Positions 29,343 to 40,890 of a stretch of DNA of 64,000 nucleotides are shown here, in pieces. The DNA is taken from contig BCHH01000006.1 of NCBI GenBank assembly GCA_001599595.1, positions 2,650,319 through 2,714,318 of the forward strand, written 5' to 3'. How positions within the stretch are numbered: position 1 is the first letter of the stretch; every line of letters starts with the position of its first letter. The notes beneath the pieces were generated by a model. The model was not told the origin of the DNA, searched no databases, and saw only the letters and a program-made list of their open reading frames with translations. Origin of the DNA: Beverwykella pulmonaria (Eukaryota; Ascomycota; Dothideomycetes; Pleosporales; Melanommataceae). Position numbers and translations under genes: made by a program.

Positions 29343-32300
29343 TTACCGCTTCCTTCCCTTGGCCTTAGCCTTTGGCCTCTCATCATCAGACCCGTTTTCC
29401 GCAGCCTCCCTGTCTTTCCGAGCTGCCTTCTTCTCAAGCACATCCCAGTCCTCGCCCTCGCTAAAGTCTTCTTCCGAGCCCTCACCGCTCATATCATCTG
29501 ACGCATTAGCATCGAAATCGCTCTCCTCGCTTGACTCATCCGAGATAGCAAGTTCGCTCTCGCTGACCTCGAACGCGGATTCTTCATCCTCAGGATCACC
29601 TTCCTCGTCGTCGGACTCAGTCGCTAGGAAGGACCAGCCGCCGTCGGCGAAGAATTGATGTGGATCTGAGGTGACGGTCTTCATGATGGTTGCCCAGTTC
29701 AAGTTTAGAGGGCCCTCCGTGAAAGGTATGTCGACACTGTCGAGCCAATCCTTTACTGGGTCCAAGGATTCGACAGGGATAGTGTTAATATGAACGGGAG
29801 GTCGTTGGTAGTCCTTGAACACTACTACTAGATCGAAGTTGCGAAGTCCGAATTGTACACGTTCGAGATGTACGATTTCAATCTCAGCGAGAGTTAGGCA
29901 AGTAAACGGGGGCTCGGTCAGCTGCACAAGACAGTCTGTGGTTGGCTGGATAAGAACGGAAGAACGTGAAGGCACGCCGTTAAATCCTAGCTCGCGGTAG
30001 GGAACGTCAACGCTAACGTTCTCATTGCGAGCCGCATCCGCAATCTTCTCGGCGAAGTTCTTGAACTCTTTGTCAAGAGCTGCCCGACGTCGACGCTCCT
30101 CTTGCTCTTGTTCGAACTCCTCTTCGTCGCCAAACTTGTGACGCCGCTTGCGATTACCCGTTTCATCAAACTGCATTTCGGTGGCTTCGCGCACGAATTG
30201 GACATCCTTGGCCTTCTTCTTGCCAATCATGATGGGATTCTTCAGATGGACATGGATGATGACAATAAGTTCGTGTTGGGAGGGTTGGAAGAATAAATGC
30301 TTCACGTTGCTGAAGAGGACATCGATTTTGATATTGCCGACACCGTGGGCATAGCGCAGACCGTTTTGGTGAATTTCAACAGTCCCGGGTATGCGTTTCC
30401 CGTCGAGGGCAGGTCGCATAAAGATCATGTCGAGGATGAATGGTTTGCGGTCTGTAGAAAATTAGTAATGACGTGCACAAGAATGTTCGACAACATACTC
30501 TTTATCGGTATCAGCTTGTCTTGCTCGACGACGTCTTCCATCTGCTTCTTCTCTTGCTCTCGTCGGACAACGTCCTTCTTGAGCTCAGTGATGTCCTTCG
30601 TAATATTATCGATACGATCAATGTCGTACGAGCGGAATGTCAAGCTACGGATGAAATGTGCGTTGGGGTCCTCAAAAGGTTGATCGTCCTTTCTACCTAC
30701 ACCTTGACCTGGGGAGAGAAAGTTGATACGGAGAGAGGTGAAGTCAGCTTCTTGGGTGTGAGATGCGTTTTTGATGGTGTGAATATGGAATGGTACAGGC
30801 CGGCCCATGATAGGCAAAAGGACCGTAAGGTTTTTCTTGTCCACGACGATAGCTAGGTTGGCGGTTGACGAAGGTAGCTGGTTATCGCGCTTATATGACT
30901 CAAACTTCTTGAACTTCTTTGCTTCCGCTCCGTTGAGCGACTTCGCACCCTCACCATATGTGTCCAGGCCTTCTGCCTGCTTCTTCTGGTGCAGCTCTTT
31001 CTGATGCTCTCGGCGCTGTGCCTCTTTCTGCGCATCTTGGTTCGTGGGACGCTCGTGCCGTGTCCTCGTTTTGGTAATATTTGTCTGTGCAATGGCTGGC
31101 GCCCGGTCCCGCTTTGCTTTTGGTTTCTCCTCCTCTTCTTCGTCGTCGTTGAAGAAAAATGAAACTGAGTCTAGGTCAGACGGCGTATCTTTGGTAAACA
31201 CTGCACACTCGTTGACGCTGACACGGACAGTGTCCACCAAGGCAAGCGAGTATGTCTTGCTCTTCTTATCCTGTGGGCTTGGGTTTTCGAGATCACTCAG
31301 ACCGGTGCTAATGACAAACGTCATGCCGTCTTTCAGCACGCGGCTGTTCTTTCCGCTAAGCAGCAAAGTTTGATCCTTGTTCTCGGTGCCAATACCATAG
31401 CCAACATTTTTTGGGAAATGCTTTTCCAACTCTGGTTTTTTGGACTTGAGGAACGCGATGGCCTTGCTGTAGACCTCCTTTGCCACCACGCCATCTTTTA
31501 TCGACTTGACGACCAGATCGTGAATGGATAAGAGCAGCTTGTAGTTGGACTCCTGGCTCTTGTTTGGGCCGACCATGTATGTCCGACCGACTAAGCAGCC
31601 GTATGTCTGGTACCGAAGTCCGAGCGCAGATATGATGACGCCTGCATGCAAGTTGTTGTCGTCTGGCTCCGTCAAGAACTTGAGGTCGTAGGTACCGCCG
31701 CTCTGTACTGTTGGCGCTAGGCACCAGTCCAGCTGCATGGTGTCGAAATTCTTGGAGACCTTCTCTTTCTGGAAGAACTTGGGATCATCGATTTTGGCCG
31801 AGACTTTGTCCGAGAAGGCTCGGTGGGAGATCTTTTTCTCCGAATCGAGGATTTCGGACATTTCTTCGACGAAGTAGCTGGTCATGAGGGCGCTCGAAGC
31901 TCGGGAGGCGTCCCGGATGATGCGCTAGGAAATGTCAGCGTGCGAACAAGTGCTATGAGTATAGCGAGCAACCCACGAGCTCCTTCTCATCCTTGACGGC
32001 CAGGGCAGCGTTAGACAAAATGAGTCCTAGCTCCACTTGGTCTTCCTCCTTGATGTCCGCGGCCTGGAAAGCGGCCTTCCACTCGTCTGCGAAGGCGCCA
32101 GTCGCGCTGTCCTTCTTCAGCACAGCTACTTTCTGCACAAAATGGTCAGCGTCTGAATTAGCGCACTCTGAATAGAGTGACCTACGCCGTTCTTCTTGAT
32201 GAGGTCGAGGCAGCTCTGGAACTGCTTCTTGTTCTCTTCCGCATCCTTGCCTCGTACGAGGATCTCCACGGGTACCTTGCCACCTTTGAGAGGCTCTAGG

Positions 32301-32689
32301 TATGACGCTGGGAACCATTCAAAATTAGCATCCTGGCCTTTTTCATCATGATCGGGGGAGCCGCACCCTTCTTCTTGGTGGTGACAATCTGGAACACTTC
32401 CGGGGTGAGAACAAACAGGGTCGCGGGGAACTCGTAGCCTAGCAGCCAGAGCTATAGTAGAACCTCATCAGCTTCCGACCATCGCATTTGCAATTGGGGA
32501 ATCTCTCACCTGGAAGGCGGCGGGCTTCAGGTAGCTACCCGGATCGCTTGCCTTGCCCACGACGGTCGCGATGGAGCCGGCACCGCTGAAAATTGCATCG
32601 CCGGAGCGTTTGTCGGCCTTCCACTTGGTGACAAAGTTGCTCAGACGTTCATGAAAGAGCTGCTTGTCGATGACGATGTCGTCGGCCAT
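29343..32689 (-). CDS. SPT16: FACT complex histone chaperone subunit Spt16
   Basis: Six exons (32689-32510, 32451-32367, 32307-32186, 32132-31977, 31924-30499, 30451-29343) with introns of 47-59 bp encode 1025 residues, close to yeast Spt16 (1035). The order is an aminopeptidase-P-like N-terminal domain ([13 protein letters not shown], then [10 protein letters not shown]), a charged linker, the dimerisation region, the tandem-PH middle domain ([16 protein letters not shown], then [15 protein letters not shown] sequence) and an acidic tail rich in Asp/Glu/Ser ending in KAKGRKR. With Pob3 it forms FACT, which disassembles and reassembles nucleosomes during transcription and replication in the nucleus. 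It is divergent from the mitochondrial carrier across 341 bp. Confidence 0.97.
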
Positions 32690-33030
32690 GGTGAAGGCGC
32701 GGGGAAGTGTATGGGGCCTTCGGGGAGTTGACAGCGGCGGGAGAGAGAGTGGTGGAAGGATTTGGACGGCAGAAGTGGAGAGAGGAAAAGTCGCGGTCGA
32801 GGGCAGCGAGGTAAATGACGGGCGACGCGACCAGAGAGCCTTGGCAATGTGGCCCGTGCGCTAGGCGCGACTTCAACTCCAAAAGTCTCAGATCGCTAAG
32901 GTCGAGGTCACTCTCCGCCTCCTTCGAGCTCACCGGACAGCCTCACGTGCACCACTCTCTCACTGCTATAAGGCCGCCTGCAGACCTCGCAGCTGCGTCT
33001 GCACCCTCACCCGGCCTTCAATGATATGAG
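32690..33030. promoter_or_regulatory. Bidirectional promoter interval of SPT16 and the carrier gene
   Basis: Only 341 bp separate the two divergent start codons. It is GC-rich with no TATA box seen, as expected for constitutive genes. Confidence 0.5.
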
Positions 33031-34245
33031 ATGACTGCCGGCTCCAGTGCGCGCGCTGGAGTCCTTCCCTCTCCCCGCAAAACCGATGGGGACGACCCTT
33101 CCAAGCCCAAGGGCGCCGCGACGGGCATCCAGGCCGCCGGCATACGCGCCATCACCGCCCGCGCTGTTGCTTTCTACTTTCGTGCGCCCGTAAAGGCCTT
33201 CTTTCGAGGCAGGATTGACTACCTAGGATATGCCAGAGCCATCAACCCGAGTGTCCAGGCGGCCGCGGGCTGGACGTGGAGAATGACGACCCCGGCACTG
33301 CTGGTACATGCCGTGAGGACGGAAGGATGGGGATTCATTCCCAAACAGGTCATGCCTCCACTGCTTGCCAATACCTTCATCGGCGCTGTCCTCTACACGG
33401 CTTATCTACAAAGCCTCGAGTCTATGCACGAGCCGACATCCCACCAAACCAAACGCGTATATCCGCCTCCGCCCGTTTCGACCACTTTCACCGCAGGTCT
33501 CGTAGCGGGGGGCGTGCAGTCTGTCCTTGCGGCCCCCTTTGACGCCCTCCAAGTCCGCTTCCGCACCTCTGATATCTTGGAGGGCAAATACAAGACCATG
33601 TGGCATTACGCAGGTCACAAGCTCCACTCTATTGGGCTGCGCGGCATTTTCGCGGGCTGGACGTTGAGTCTGATGAAGGACTCGCTTGGTGCTGCTGTTT
33701 TTTTCGGGACATTTGAGACGATCAAGAGCCAAGCGCACTACTCGTACATCACCAAATACTACGGCAGCCGGACGCGTGACTCTCTGCTAGAGTCTGCCTC
33801 GCTATTGGGCCACGATGACGTGGACGGCCGCCCAGTGATCAAACCCCACTATACCCTAGAACCTATATTCCTGCTCCTCGCCGGTGTCTCCGCCTCCATT
33901 ACTTCCCAATTGATCCAGCATCCGCTCAACGAGCTGCAAACGGTGCACTACCGCCGCTTGGAAGCTCTCGACTACCAAGCCCACGATGAGAGTAGACCCT
34001 CACGAATTATGCGCCGCTATTACCACGCATACGAAGAGACGTTTCGGCAGTGCAAAAAGCTGGCCCAACGACAGGGCGGGTGGCGGAGATATCTCTATAA
34101 GGATTTCTTCCTGAGCACGATAAGACAAGTGCCGAGCACTAGCGCTGGACTCATCGTTTTCGAGCTTGTGCGGCGCAAGTACGCTTTCGAGAGTGAGGAG
34201 GAGGTGACAATTAGCAGAGAAGGCTTCGAGATCTTGTTGCGTTGA
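33031..34245 (+). CDS. Mitochondrial carrier family protein (divergent)
   Basis: This single-exon frame encodes 404 residues. Carrier repeats are visible but divergent: FTAGLVAGGVQSVLAAPFDALQVRFR contains the P-x-D-x-x-x-R signature, and LLAGVSASITSQLIQHPLNELQ is the degenerate third repeat. The first repeat (FFRGRIDYLGYARAI region) is weak. The N-terminus is basic and disordered. Members sit in the mitochondrial inner membrane, or for some divergent ones the outer membrane. The solute cannot be inferred because contact residues are not conserved with a known group. It is head-to-head with SPT16. Confidence 0.85.
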   Translation: MTAGSSARAGVLPSPRKTDGDDPSKPKGAATGIQAAGIRAITARAVAFYFRAPVKAFFRGRIDYLGYARAINPSVQAAAGWTWRMTTPALLVHAVRTEGWGFIPKQVMPPLLANTFIGAVLYTAYLQSLESMHEPTSHQTKRVYPPPPVSTTFTAGLVAGGVQSVLAAPFDALQVRFRTSDILEGKYKTMWHYAGHKLHSIGLRGIFAGWTLSLMKDSLGAAVFFGTFETIKSQAHYSYITKYYGSRTRDSLLESASLLGHDDVDGRPVIKPHYTLEPIFLLLAGVSASITSQLIQHPLNELQTVHYRRLEALDYQAHDESRPSRIMRRYYHAYEETFRQCKKLAQRQGGWRRYLYKDFFLSTIRQVPSTSAGLIVFELVRRKYAFESEEEVTISREGFEILLR

Positions 34246-35568
34246 AGGAGTTGAAGAGACAGAGGAGGTTTGTGTGTTTGTGATACCCAAGGTATAAGAT
34301 ACGACCACTGTGAGTATGTAACATTACCACATCTGCATTTATAGGCGTACTGGTGGCAACATAGCATGGTAGACCATAGACTCTAAACTCGTGTAGAATA
34401 TTCACTATCTCTCATCATTCACCGCAGAACACTTCACCTCTCTTTACTAATCAATGTGTCCCTTGCTCATGTCCAAAACTATATCCTTTAAACACACAAT
34501 TCGCATATACCTTCGCTCAGTTATCCGCTCACGCCAACAAAATGCATTCGCTACACAAGCAAACCTCCTCCCCCTAGCATCTGTAACATCCCCACCACCC
34601 CCGCAATTCTCATCGCTCAGGCATTCCCCCACCTTGGATTCCTCATCCCACCCTTAGCCCTCCTAACAAATTCCACTCCCCATTACCCATATACAATCCG
34701 ACCACCTAATAATCCCCATCCTGACAAAAATTCAAATCTCCATTTTCAAAATCTCCATTCCATCACTCGTCGTACCGTTCTCATGGCTTAGGATTATAGA
34801 AGTGAGTGATCCGTAGGCCTTTATTCGCTTCTGGTACCTGGAATGGTACATGTCATTTCATCTCATTCAAGTACATGAACAAAGAACCCCGTTTCATTAA
34901 CCCTATCATTGTATGCACTGAAGTTGTACGAGGAGGGTTGGATAGGGGCTAGTATAAGTGTTTCTGTCTGGGCAGGGCCTCTGTCGTCGTTTCTGTCTTT
35001 TGCGGACCAGCTTCGAGGTCGGGTAAAGACGTTTTGGGGACGAGATCGTGCGTGTTGAGGGTGACTGCATGGGATAAAGAGGGTGCGGCTGGCAGATGAG
35101 AGAGATAGGATTGCAGGGCTTGGGGCCGGACCAGAGTGCTTTCGACAATGAGCTGCTGTCTCCTCGAGATGAGGTTTCTAGTATCGCGTTGACTGGGAAC
35201 ACTCCAACGATGAGCGGGGCATCGTTCAGTGAGGAAACGTAATGAATCTTGTAGATTGTCTTTGTGATGGTACTATTTGTAAACTTGCCGATGTTATGAG
35301 GAGGGTGGTGGTGGTGGATAGTGAGGGAGGGAGGAAGTAGAGTTAGATATAGTGTTAGGGAGATGATGGGGGTGTGCTTGATAAAAATAGTAGGAAAATA
35401 TGTACAACGCAAAAGGATTTATGCAATGTAGACAAATAGAGGATGCATATAGAGAGAAGTATGAAGTCGTGCATTTGCCATTCAATTTCCGGCACGTTAA
35501 TTAAGCTACTCTATATAAATAGTCAGAAAAGTAATGTAAATCATAAGCCCTATCATTTCCTGACGCAT
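34246..35568. other. Intergenic region, convergent 3' ends
   Basis: About 1.3 kb. A 168-codon minus frame at 34906-35412 is low complexity (His/Pro/Ser) and shows no domain; it lies where the 3' UTR of the secreted-protein gene would be. No RNA gene recognised. Confidence 0.4.
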
Positions 35569-36763
35569 CTAAAACTCAGGAGCCACCGGATTCAAAAGAG
35601 TTGGGCGAGGACGAGGTCTGGTCTTAGTAACAGTTTTAACAACATAATGCGTAGCGACGGATGTCACGCGAACGGTGGTTGTTGGCTTAGGTCTGCATTC
35701 CAAATTAGTACATGTACGCAGATAACTCGGCGAGTGGATGTACTTACCTAGCCGACTTGTACTTCACCTTCTTGGTCATGTAAACAGTCGATACCGGCAA
35801 TCCCAGTCCATCACCGGGTCCCGTCACCAGTTTCTTTCCCTTACTCGTGGTCTCGGTCTCAATCTCGGTCTGCAGCAGCAAGACAGTGGATAAATCGACA
35901 GTCTCAATCGTATCAGTAATATACGCTCGCATCGTCTCTATAATAAGCGTCCCAGGGCCTGATACGGTTGTTGTGAGACTCACCCGCCGTGACGTCGTGA
36001 TAGTCTGAGTGACCACAACCACCTCCCAGACTTCCTGAAATCGATGGCATTCGAGCTCCTCGTTTTTTTGCACCGTGCAAATCTTCATGTCGATATCCGA
36101 TGGGGTCTCTCCCCGGGTCAGCGATTGCCACGGCGCCATCCAGTATGTCATCATTCGTTTGACCGTCGGCGCAGGCGTAATCAAGAAAAATTTGCTCATG
36201 GTTGGTGTTGGTGTTACCAGCGTGAATCCGTACTCGCTCGAGAAGGTGATCTCCTGGTTGCATTCCGTGATCGTCACTTTCGACGCCAATCCTGTAAGAG
36301 TCGTTGCGCAGACCGTAGTCTCTGTTGGTGCGTAGACTATCCCACAGCTTCCTGTCCCGGCCACTGTCGTCATGTATTCAGTGGAGTGGTTGAGGTACAG
36401 TGGGCCCGTTGAGCCCCCCGAAGGCGTCAGTGGTATCAATCCTATCGGCGGGCCAACGCACCAGGTCATTTCGGGAGTGTACGACGTTATGACTTGGCTC
36501 TGGGCTGTGATCTCAATAGGTGAAGCATCTGGAGACGGGAAGATGATACTGAGGATCCTGGGGTGCGTCAATGTTGCTGTAGGGCATTGTTCCGTGACCG
36601 TGAAGTTTATTGCTAGAGGTTCGATAGGCTTGTTTCGTGCTGCACGATCGCGCGATGTGTTCAGCGCTTCGCGTTTGAAAGCATTGTGCTGTCTTGCGTG
36701 GGAGATGTGTGAATGAAACAGCGATAGGAGAGACAGGAGGACAAGGTGTAGAGAAGAGTACAT
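35569..36763 (-). CDS. Secreted protein of unknown function with Kex2-like site
   Basis: Exon 1 (36763-35748) and exon 2 (35692-35569) are joined by a 55-bp intron (GTAAGT donor, TACTAAT branch site, GCAG acceptor), giving 379 residues. Exon 2 adds 41 residues rich in Thr, Val and basic/Pro (KTRPRPRPT). Without the splice the protein would end 41 residues early. A signal peptide (MYSSLHLVLLSLLSLFHSH) is followed by a KR processing-type site in AFKREAL. The body is Thr/Val-rich with scattered Cys and N-glycosylation sites such as NHST. No catalytic motif or known domain seen. A wall-associated protein is one option. Confidence 0.72.
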
Positions 36764-37541
36764 GTTGAAGGCGTGGTGGATGAATTGTGTTCGTGAAGGG
36801 AAGGAGGCGAGTCTTGATATCTTGGTAGTATAGGATGTTTAATCATGTCGTGAGTTTTGGTTCATGTTGGAATGAACAATTCGCTTGTCAACGGAATGCT
36901 ATATCCCTTACTTACCGCAACATGTCTCGCCCTACCTTCAAGTTAATAAGCCCGAATTAGGGCAATCTTTCTTAGAGATGATCGAAGTTCATATGCGCCC
37001 ATGTCTGATGAAGACCCTGGTATCATACCTCGATCCGCGAGTGTTGTGCACTTCGCGATCGATGTCGTGAGTTCAATTGCCTTGACGCCTTGAGGCCTGC
37101 CGAGGGAATAAGAACTCCGAACACGGCAAGCAGAACAGCTGAATTGATATTTTGGTGATTTGTATGGAGTCAATATATTAATTGACTTTTGGCGGTCCTC
37201 GAGTGGATGCGTGAAGGTTATAGTCGTGCACTGACTCAGCGGCCCGCGCGTCTGCCAATTTCTTGCGCCCAGCCTTCGTCTGCTTCAACATCGTCGACCT
37301 TCCAAATAGCTTTCAATATGGTCGTGAAGACGACGTCTTCAAAAGGTGGTGACAACCCGTTGCTTACAAATGTAGTCGCAGTTCCTCGGAACCCCTCATT
37401 CGCAATCCAGCCTCCAGATGGCGGATATAACTAATTCCTCGGGATGAACTTTTTACACCCTTACAGTACTCCATCCTTATGTGTCGACATCTATTCTTCC
37501 CACATGCTTTCAGGTCCCTCCAAACCCGAGCAACTCACACA
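36764..37541. other. Intergenic divergent promoter region
   Basis: About 780 bp between two divergent genes. Only short frames; nothing recognised. Confidence 0.4.
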
Positions 37542-38702
37542 ATGGCTTCCCCAGGGCCGATCAAGCTCGCAATTCTAGACGACTACCACAACATCGCGGC
37601 GAAGCACCTCACCCCCGCCGCCGCCGCCTCCTCCAAAGTCTCGATAACCACATTTAGCGATACACTACCCTCTTACACGCACCCCGCTACCACTGATGCG
37701 CAACGCAAAGCCCTCGTTGATCGCTTGAAGCCCTTCTCCGTACTATCTACGATGCGGGAGCGGACGCCCTTTCCTGGTGACCTGCTGCGCCAGCTACCAA
37801 ACCTCAAAGTCATCCTTGCCACCGGTACGCAGTTCGAGACGTTCGATCTGAAGACTGCGAAGGAGCTTGGCATACAAGTGTGCGCGGCGCCGGGGAAGGG
37901 CAGGACGGATGGGAAAGGGAGTGGGATATCTGCACGAGCGAAGATAGATATCAAGAAAGGAGGGGGACATCCGACGACACAGCATGCGTGGGCACTTATC
38001 CTAGGGCTGGCACGGAATGTGGCAGCGGATGATGCGATTGTGAAGGGTAAAGGAGGGCCGTCGGGCTGGCAAACACAGCTTGCGATTGGATTGCAAGGGA
38101 AGACGCTGGGATTGGTGGGGTTTGGGAGAATTGGCGCTCTTGTAGCGAGAGTTGGATTGTTAGCATGGGGGATGAAGATTATATGCTGGAGCGAAAACCT
38201 GACACAAGTGAAGGCGGACAAACTAGCCGCAGAGGTAGGACTTCCGCCGAACGGCGGTGGCATTGTAGGCGAGGACGAGAAAACATTCAAGGTCGTCAGT
38301 AAAGAAGATCTGTTCAAGACTTCAGATGTGGTAAGCTTGCACTATGTGCTGAGTGCGCGGTCAAGAGGCATAGTGGGTGCGAAGGAATTAGACTGGATGA
38401 AGGATTCGGCTTTGTTGATCAACACTTCCCGAGGCCCCCTCATAGATGAGGCAGCCTTGCTGGACACACTTCGAAAGGGTCGTATACGAGGCGCCGCCTT
38501 AGACGTTTTTGATATCGAACCTTTGCCATCAGACAGCCCATGGAGGTCTGAGAACTGGGACGAGGAAGGAAAGAGTAGGGTGCTACTGACGCCGCATATG
38601 GGATATGTAGAGGAGGGCACTTTGCAAACCTGGTACGAAGAGACGGCAGAAAACTTGGAGCGATATCTTGAGGGGAAGGAGCTCTATCATTCGATTATCT
38701 AA
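37542..38702 (+). CDS. D-isomer-specific 2-hydroxyacid dehydrogenase
   Basis: 386 residues from the ATG at 37542 (MASPGPIKLAILDDYHN), which matches the usual family start. An in-frame ATG at 37479 would add 21 residues (MCRHLFFPHAFRSLQTR) resembling a mitochondrial presequence, so dual targeting is possible. The NAD-binding motif is LGLVGFGRIGALVAR. The catalytic Arg lies in LINTSRGPLID, the Glu in ALDVFDIEPLP and the His in LLTPHMGY. Such enzymes interconvert 2-oxo acids and D-2-hydroxy acids. Compared with PGDH or formate dehydrogenase it lacks extra domains, so the exact substrate is open. Single exon. Confidence 0.9.
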   Translation: MASPGPIKLAILDDYHNIAAKHLTPAAAASSKVSITTFSDTLPSYTHPATTDAQRKALVDRLKPFSVLSTMRERTPFPGDLLRQLPNLKVILATGTQFETFDLKTAKELGIQVCAAPGKGRTDGKGSGISARAKIDIKKGGGHPTTQHAWALILGLARNVAADDAIVKGKGGPSGWQTQLAIGLQGKTLGLVGFGRIGALVARVGLLAWGMKIICWSENLTQVKADKLAAEVGLPPNGGGIVGEDEKTFKVVSKEDLFKTSDVVSLHYVLSARSRGIVGAKELDWMKDSALLINTSRGPLIDEAALLDTLRKGRIRGAALDVFDIEPLPSDSPWRSENWDEEGKSRVLLTPHMGYVEEGTLQTWYEETAENLERYLEGKELYHSII

Positions 38703-38989
38703 AGTTTCATCTCGTCAATACCTGAAACTATCGTATCCAAGCAGTTGGCAGGGTCGTGTGCTGTTTTGGCTGCCATCTGAGAGAACCGCACATTTTCGCA
38801 TATATTGCATCTTAACAAGCGCATCAAGCAAATTGACGCGAAGGCTAGTGCACGTGTTCCGACCTTCAACGGCTTGGAAGCTCACGACCCTTACCACATC
38901 CCCGGCTCCGAAGTGTAGGTGCAATAGAAGGACGCGGGTTGAAGGATCTTCGCCCACGTCTACTGTGCCCTGTGAAAGGTCCCGAAACT

Positions 38990-39470
38990 AGTGCTTGGTC
39001 TTTGTACTGGGGCAGGTTCCCAATGTATTCTTCTTTCACAAGACGGTAGTAATCCACTACAAACTGCCCCCTCCTCCAGAAGCTCCTCGAAATGCTTGGA
39101 CGAGTCAATCTTCGAGGCATTGATGACCATATACTCAGCCACTAGTTGTCGCAGCTCGTCCTGCTCCCCTTTATCAGCTTGGTCTAGTGTATAGTCGTTC
39201 GAGTAAGTGAACCGTGCTAGCTTAACAATATGTGCCGCCCAGCTCTCATGTATTGTAAAAATTTGAAGTGTGGCTCACAGGTTTTCAAGGACCAGATATT
39301 TCATTTTTTCGACAAGGTATTTCTCCGCAAGCACATAGAGTTTAGCGTGACCAAGGAAGATAGGCGTGAAGTCAATGTGGTACCCACCAAATATTGGTGT
39401 CTGGAACCTTTGGTTGATCATGTGTCTAAGCATGGTTATGATAGGTAAGTTCTTTCTTTGAATCACTGGC
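38990..39470 (-). pseudogene. Relic of a BTB/POZ-domain protein
   Basis: On the minus strand, 39466-39275 ends with HAKLYVLAEKYLVEKMKYL, the classic C-terminal helices of fungal BTB proteins. After a gap of about 60 bp the frame continues as RFTYSNDYTLDQADKGEQDE and AEYMVINASKIDSSKHFEEL. A run of five G near 39073 then shifts the frame to GQFVVDYYRLVKEEYIG. A frame break and an unresolved intron-like gap make it non-coding as it stands. Further upstream (to about 39700) protein-like pieces such as ILHGPQFTFLLGEDAELV may be its first exon. The function of fungal BTB proteins of this class is not established. Confidence 0.65.
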
Positions 39471-39841
39471 GGATAGGCAAGCTGTTCTCTTTAGCTCGTT
39501 TCGCCCGCTGATTCACCAATTCGGCATCCTCTCCTAGGAGAAAGGTGAACTGAGGGCCATGGAGGATGCTGGAGGTGTTAATAATGAAACCATATGTAGT
39601 TCGTATCGTAGACACTTACATTACGAAAAAGAGTGTTCTCTTGACACCCACGAGGACTGCTCTTATGGAGGAAGTGGAGAGGAAAGTACTGGGTGAAAGA
39701 AAAGAAGAAGTAATCGCAACAGTGGCAAAGCGTCGGGCCATGTCCTTGGCGGTGAGGCGAGGTGAATTACTGAAGTGAAGCGCACTCTGTTCTAGTCAGA
39801 GGAGAAAGGACATATCAAAATTTACAGGGTGAAGGTATTTA

Positions 39842-40381
39842 GTGAGATACGCCATTATCAGCGGAAGCGCATGGAATATTCAATCATGGCTACTATTACG
39901 TTCTTATTCACACAAGAACCTGGCCAGAAGCGCGTGGTGGCAGGTCTACAGCGAGGACAAGGAAATAGAGCCTTTAGACCTCAGCTTCATTGTCATCCTA
40001 CCCTCCCTTCAACATAAACAAGTCACCAAGAAAGCACCCAAGGGCTTATCCAATCGCTTCGTCGCCTCCTCCTCCTCGGCAGAGGATCCCGTTCTGTCCG
40101 CAGTAGGGCAGGATAATATCGGCAAACTCTTCGTCAAGTACCAGCAGAAAACCACTTCGATTTACAAATAGCTGCTGCTCTGGGAAATTAACGATGAGGA
40201 TGTGAAGCAGCTCCACCATGAGATTGAGAGGTTGAACATAGACAACGAGAGTATTGAAGAGAACGCATCTGGGATTGAACTTTTGAAGGGTATGCTTGAT
40301 GATATGACGAGGCTTTTGCGGCCCAGAGGGAGCTATGATGGGCTAATGGATAGGATACAGAACGAAAGACTAAATGAATAA
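39842..40381 (+). pseudogene. Broken reading frame of unknown function, one TAG
   Basis: A 179-codon frame is interrupted only by TAG at 40169-40171, in the context IYK-stop-LLLWEIND, and otherwise remains open to TAA at 40379. The second half is helical and acidic (DVKQLHHEIERLNIDNESIE). CAG to TAG is a simple C-to-T change, so Gln is the likely ancestral residue. The first 50 codons are less convincing as protein. No family recognised. Confidence 0.45.
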
Positions 40382-40890
40382 CCAAAACAAAGCAAAGCAG
40401 AACTCAAACCTCCACTCAAATCTCATGCTCTTCACTGTTCTTCTCAGCCTCCACACCTAACTTATCCGTATCATCAAGGAGACGTCCTTTTTGGTGTTGG
40501 AGCAGAAGAGTTGGGTCGAGTGATCATTCACTGTTGATCAATTGATCGTAGTAATAGTCGACTTCACTCTATCTTTTCCCTGAAAGGATGCACACTTTAA
40601 GTATATTTACACGTCGCATGGACCATTCACGCTGCCTTCAAACCCAATTCTGCCGTAGAGTTGCTTGCGTCACCGTATTTTCCGTACCTCAAATTGACTC
40701 TGCCACAGAATTGCTCATACCGTAGTTTGTTTATCATTATCCTAGAGAGCATGTTACCTGTCACTTGAACTCGACCTGCACAAACTCCCTAGTATACTTC
40801 CAGCTTGCTACATAGCCTACTAGCTCTTATCTTTTCCTTCCAGATTCTGAATATATAACTAAGACTATCAAATATCCGAACACAAATCAC
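40382..40890. other. Intergenic region
   Basis: About 510 bp, AT-rich, with a TATATAACTA sequence near 40850 that could be the former promoter of the next relic. Confidence 0.3.

Noticed and set aside
34906..35412. 168-codon minus-strand frame as a gene
   Set aside because: Low-complexity composition and position in the expected 3' UTR of the neighbouring secreted-protein gene.
37673..38317. Antisense 214-codon frame over the hydroxyacid dehydrogenase
   Set aside because: It is the mirror of conserved enzyme sequence and has no domain or splice support of its own.
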